This document shows, in pieces, positions 51,102-53,488 of a stretch of DNA of 53,488 bases. The translations under genes and the position numbers were made by a program. Every line of letters starts with the position of its first letter. Within the stretch, counting starts at the first letter, position 1. Below the pieces are notes generated by a model, which had not been told where the DNA came from, did no database searches, and saw nothing but the letters and a program-made list of their open reading frames with translations. This DNA comes from Clostridia bacterium (GTDB taxonomy: Bacteria; Bacillota; Clostridia; Oscillospirales; CAG-272): the NCBI GenBank assembly GCA_017501545.1, contig JAFVWS010000003.1, forward strand, positions 1 through 53,488. Direction: 5' to 3'.

Positions 51102-53488
51102 ATGAAAAAGAAACTGATAATTATGCTTTCAATAGTAGCAGTGCTTGCATGCTTATTTGCAATAACAGCATTTGCAGCTGATCCGGATAATAGTGGAAAG
51201 ACAGTTACATTGTCTGACGGTACAGTTTGCGCACTCTATGACACAGAGGGCAACCCACTTCTTTGGTATATTACATCAACAGATGCCGACACAGGTGCTA
51301 AAACCTATGCACACATTGCAGCAAATGATGAGGCAGTTGACCGCTATAATGGATGGAATGGCGGTGACCAGCATAACTCAATAAAAATCACAGTAAATGG
51401 AACAGAGTATGGTAACTCATCTTTTGTTGTTTTAAACCTTTATGATGTTACAATTTCTAGTGGACAACGCGTAGGAAACAAGGTTACCTATTTTTCAAAA
51501 ACCTTTACAAGCGCTTCTAATCTTGAGTATGTATTCGTTCCTGTAGGCACAACTGCCTTTGGTGCAGAGGACTTTAAAAACTGCTCAAATCTTAAATATA
51601 TAAACATTGAGGAGCTAACTGAGCTAACCAGCGTAGGCTCTCAAAGCTTTAATGGCTGTCCAAAGCTTTTTGCAGGTCAAAAGCTTGACTTGTCGAACAC
51701 TAAGCTTGTTAGCACAGCAACAAATGCGTTTGCAACCGTCGCAGCTACCGAATTTGTATTCCCAACCACCTTTACATCCTTAGGACAAGAAACCTTTAAG
51801 GACTGTAAATACGTGACAAAAATTACCTTCCTTGGCGAGGTTACAACCATTGCAAATGGGGCATATGCTACATTTAGAAACTGTGAAAACCTTGAAACAG
51901 TAACAGGTACTGCCAAGGCATTCGAGGCAAATAAGCATACTAACATTGGTTATGAAGCTTTCCGCAATTGCAAAAAGCTAAAGCAAGTTGACGGACTTAT
52001 TGAAAATGGTATTTTGACAATTCCGGAGGGCGTTCAAACTGTTAATGCATTTGCGTTTTCATATTGCCAAGCTGTTACATATATTGACCTTCCATCAACA
52101 TTGACTACTGTAAATCAACAGGGCTTTTCATATATGAGCAATGTTAAGCTTATTGATTTTGGAAAGATAACAGGCACATTATCTCTTGGTAACTGTGGTC
52201 ACTTTAGAGATATGGATAACCTTGTTGCTGTTTGCCTACCTGAGGGTATGGTTGAGGTTAACAACCGCGCATTTGCAAGCTGTGATAACCTAACAGCCTT
52301 CTATATGCCAAACTCAATTCAAAGGTTATCAAGTAATGGTGGTGGTCAAGGTTCATTCTGTGACTCTAAAAAAATGTACTTTGTACAACAAAGCTTTACA
52401 GTAAGCCAATGCTTAGTTGATGGCGTGGTTGACACAAGCAAGCTTGTTTTACCAGAAAAGCCAGAAATTTATTATATGCCAACCTCTCTAACAACATTTA
52501 CAGGTCATATATATTCAAACGATACTTGGTCAAATGCAACAATATTTAAAAATTGCACAAGCTTAAATAATGTTTTAGTATTCCCTGAAAGCTTTACAGT
52601 AATGGTAACTATGAGACCATTTGAGGGCATGGGTACAGAAACATCACCAAAGACAATTGTGTTCCTTGGCGATATGACTCAGATGACACTTCCTCATCAA
52701 TCAAGATACATTACTTATGTATTTGCAAACGCAAATGATACGGATTTTGATGACCTTGGCATTATAAGAACCACAGGCAACTCGAACGAAAAGGGTTCAA
52801 GTGCGTACTTCTGCTCAACAGGTATGAGATATGATCTTGCAATTTCTGGCAGACAGGGATCTGATACAGACCCAACAACTGAAGAAAACATTGCTAAAAT
52901 TAATGCAACAATCGCAGCAATCCACGCAACAGGCGTAGCTGACGAGTCTTGCCACGTACGCGATAAGAATAAGGATAAAACAACAGATCCAACCTGTACA
53001 GAAAATTCAGTATCAAATACATATTGCTTCTGTGGCTTTAAAATAGGCTCAGTAGTTAATGAAAATACAGCACTCGGCCATGATGACACGGACGCAGTGG
53101 TAATTATGTATTTTGCAAACAATAATTACTTTGAAAATGCAACCTCAGAGTACACCTGCAAGCGTTGTGAAGAAGCAATAAAGAGCGAGATTGCAAACTC
53201 AGCACTCTTTACAAAGAAGGGCTTTACCGCTCCTGAAAATAGTGAGCAACCTGCAATTTGCCACGCAATTACAGTAAACAATAAAGCAATTGAGGACTAT
53301 AACGCATACCTTGGCGAAAGCAATGCGATTAAGTATGGCGTAGTAGTAGGCAAGGCAACAGCATCTGGCACACCAGTAAATGCGCAAGGTACATCAAGTG
53401 GTGATGCAATAGTAGTAGGCTTTGATGGTACAGATTACTCACATATTCAAGCAAAGATTACAAACGTTCCAGATGAAAATACAGGACT
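51102..53488 (+). CDS. Secreted LRR (BspA-like) protein, 5' part; runs off the right edge
   Basis: It has 795 codons within the window and would reach 845 residues if joined to 1-292. AAGGAG lies seven bases before the ATG. The signal peptide MKKKLIIMLSIVAVLACLF ends at AFA (about residue 25). It is almost the same as that of the gene at 412. Residues of about 100-560 carry LRR_5/BspA repeats (TSVGSQSFNGCPKL, TSLGQETFKDCKYVTKI, VNNRAFASCDNLTAF). Paired cysteines follow (CTENSVSNTYCFCG, YTCKRCE), then the conserved C-terminal domain. It is probably a cell-surface or released adhesin or binding protein. Its promoter is strong and its neighbour on the circle is its own paralog. Confidence 0.88.
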   Translation, partial: MKKKLIIMLSIVAVLACLFAITAFAADPDNSGKTVTLSDGTVCALYDTEGNPLLWYITSTDADTGAKTYAHIAANDEAVDRYNGWNGGDQHNSIKITVNGTEYGNSSFVVLNLYDVTISSGQRVGNKVTYFSKTFTSASNLEYVFVPVGTTAFGAEDFKNCSNLKYINIEELTELTSVGSQSFNGCPKLFAGQKLDLSNTKLVSTATNAFATVAATEFVFPTTFTSLGQETFKDCKYVTKITFLGEVTTIANGAYATFRNCENLETVTGTAKAFEANKHTNIGYEAFRNCKKLKQVDGLIENGILTIPEGVQTVNAFAFSYCQAVTYIDLPSTLTTVNQQGFSYMSNVKLIDFGKITGTLSLGNCGHFRDMDNLVAVCLPEGMVEVNNRAFASCDNLTAFYMPNSIQRLSSNGGGQGSFCDSKKMYFVQQSFTVSQCLVDGVVDTSKLVLPEKPEIYYMPTSLTTFTGHIYSNDTWSNATIFKNCTSLNNVLVFPESFTVMVTMRPFEGMGTETSPKTIVFLGDMTQMTLPHQSRYITYVFANANDTDFDDLGIIRTTGNSNEKGSSAYFCSTGMRYDLAISGRQGSDTDPTTEENIAKINATIAAIHATGVADESCHVRDKNKDKTTDPTCTENSVSNTYCFCGFKIGSVVNENTALGHDDTDAVVIMYFANNNYFENATSEYTCKRCEEAIKSEIANSALFTKKGFTAPENSEQPAICHAITVNNKAIEDYNAYLGESNAIKYGVVVGKATASGTPVNAQGTSSGDAIVVGFDGTDYSHIQAKITNVPDENTG
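53348..53488. repeat. Right copy of 141-bp terminal direct repeat
   Basis: Identical to positions 1-141, in the same orientation and the same reading frame, so the ends can be joined to give a 53,347-bp circle. Confidence 0.97.

Noticed and set aside
52715-53122. 135-residue minus-strand frame at the right end
   Set aside because: It is antisense to the LRR gene, which has a signal peptide, a promoter and a continuous frame through the same bases.
1-53488. Plasmid or phage genome, because the ends overlap
   Set aside because: There is no replication initiator, partition, relaxase, integrase, terminase or structural gene. The content is core metabolism, DNA repair and sporulation.

Overview
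The window is AT-rich, tightly packed low-GC Gram-positive DNA, most likely from an uncultured, spore-forming, gut-type Clostridia (Bacillota). The evidence is the SpoVT regulator, an M50 site-2 protease of SpoIVFB type, AddAB instead of RecBCD, strong GGAGG ribosome sites, TTGACA-17-TATAAT promoters and BspA-like leucine-rich secreted proteins. No species can be named. Almost all content is housekeeping chromosome. There is no rRNA, tRNA, CRISPR array, integrase, transposase, plasmid replication gene or phage gene.

The first 141 bases are identical to the last 141. The sequence therefore closes on itself as a circle of 53,347 bp, and a secreted LRR gene (51102 to the right edge, then 1-292) reads through the junction in frame. 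Given the chromosomal content, an assembly loop or a tandem amplification is more likely than a plasmid.

Layout: (1) 1-2.5 kb, two tandem secreted LRR proteins. (2) 2.7-10.7 kb, a complete arginine operon argGHCJBDF with a strong promoter and ArgR-like palindromes. (3) 10.7-15.3 kb, a lipoprotein, a three-gene membrane operon, rarA, and a small membrane protein with an M50 protease. (4) 15.3-20.0 kb, a spermidine/putrescine transporter in which potA carries an in-frame stop and potC is fused to potD. (5) 20.0-22.8 kb, ttcA, an amidase and spoVT, including two unusual arrays in which gene tails alternate with palindromic elements. (6) 22.9-28.2 kb, a xylose operon (GH31 alpha-xylosidase, xylA, xylB) and a membrane gene. 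(7) 28.3-37.0 kb, a DUF6273 lipoprotein, then a heparinase-like, CvpA-like, aconitase and phosphohexomutase operon. (8) 37.0-45.4 kb, addA, addB and a GtrA-QueG fusion. (9) 45.4-51.0 kb, a divergent GyrB-type protein with tadA, three tandem zinc-ribbon membrane proteins, and an aminotransferase with an Lrp regulator.

The most unusual observation is at the 3' ends of ttcA and spoVT. At both, the last 79 or 36 nucleotides of the gene recur two or three more times downstream. The copies are separated by double-hairpin elements, and the outermost copy runs into the native terminator. Differences among the tail copies are almost all synonymous or conservative, and short inverted repeats directly abut the tail that the gene now uses. 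This looks like repeated insertion or duplication that restores the gene end each time. Other notable points are the nonsense codon in potA, the membrane-tethered QueG fusion, the double-anchored PotCD fusion, and a GyrB-like subunit with no A-subunit partner in the window.
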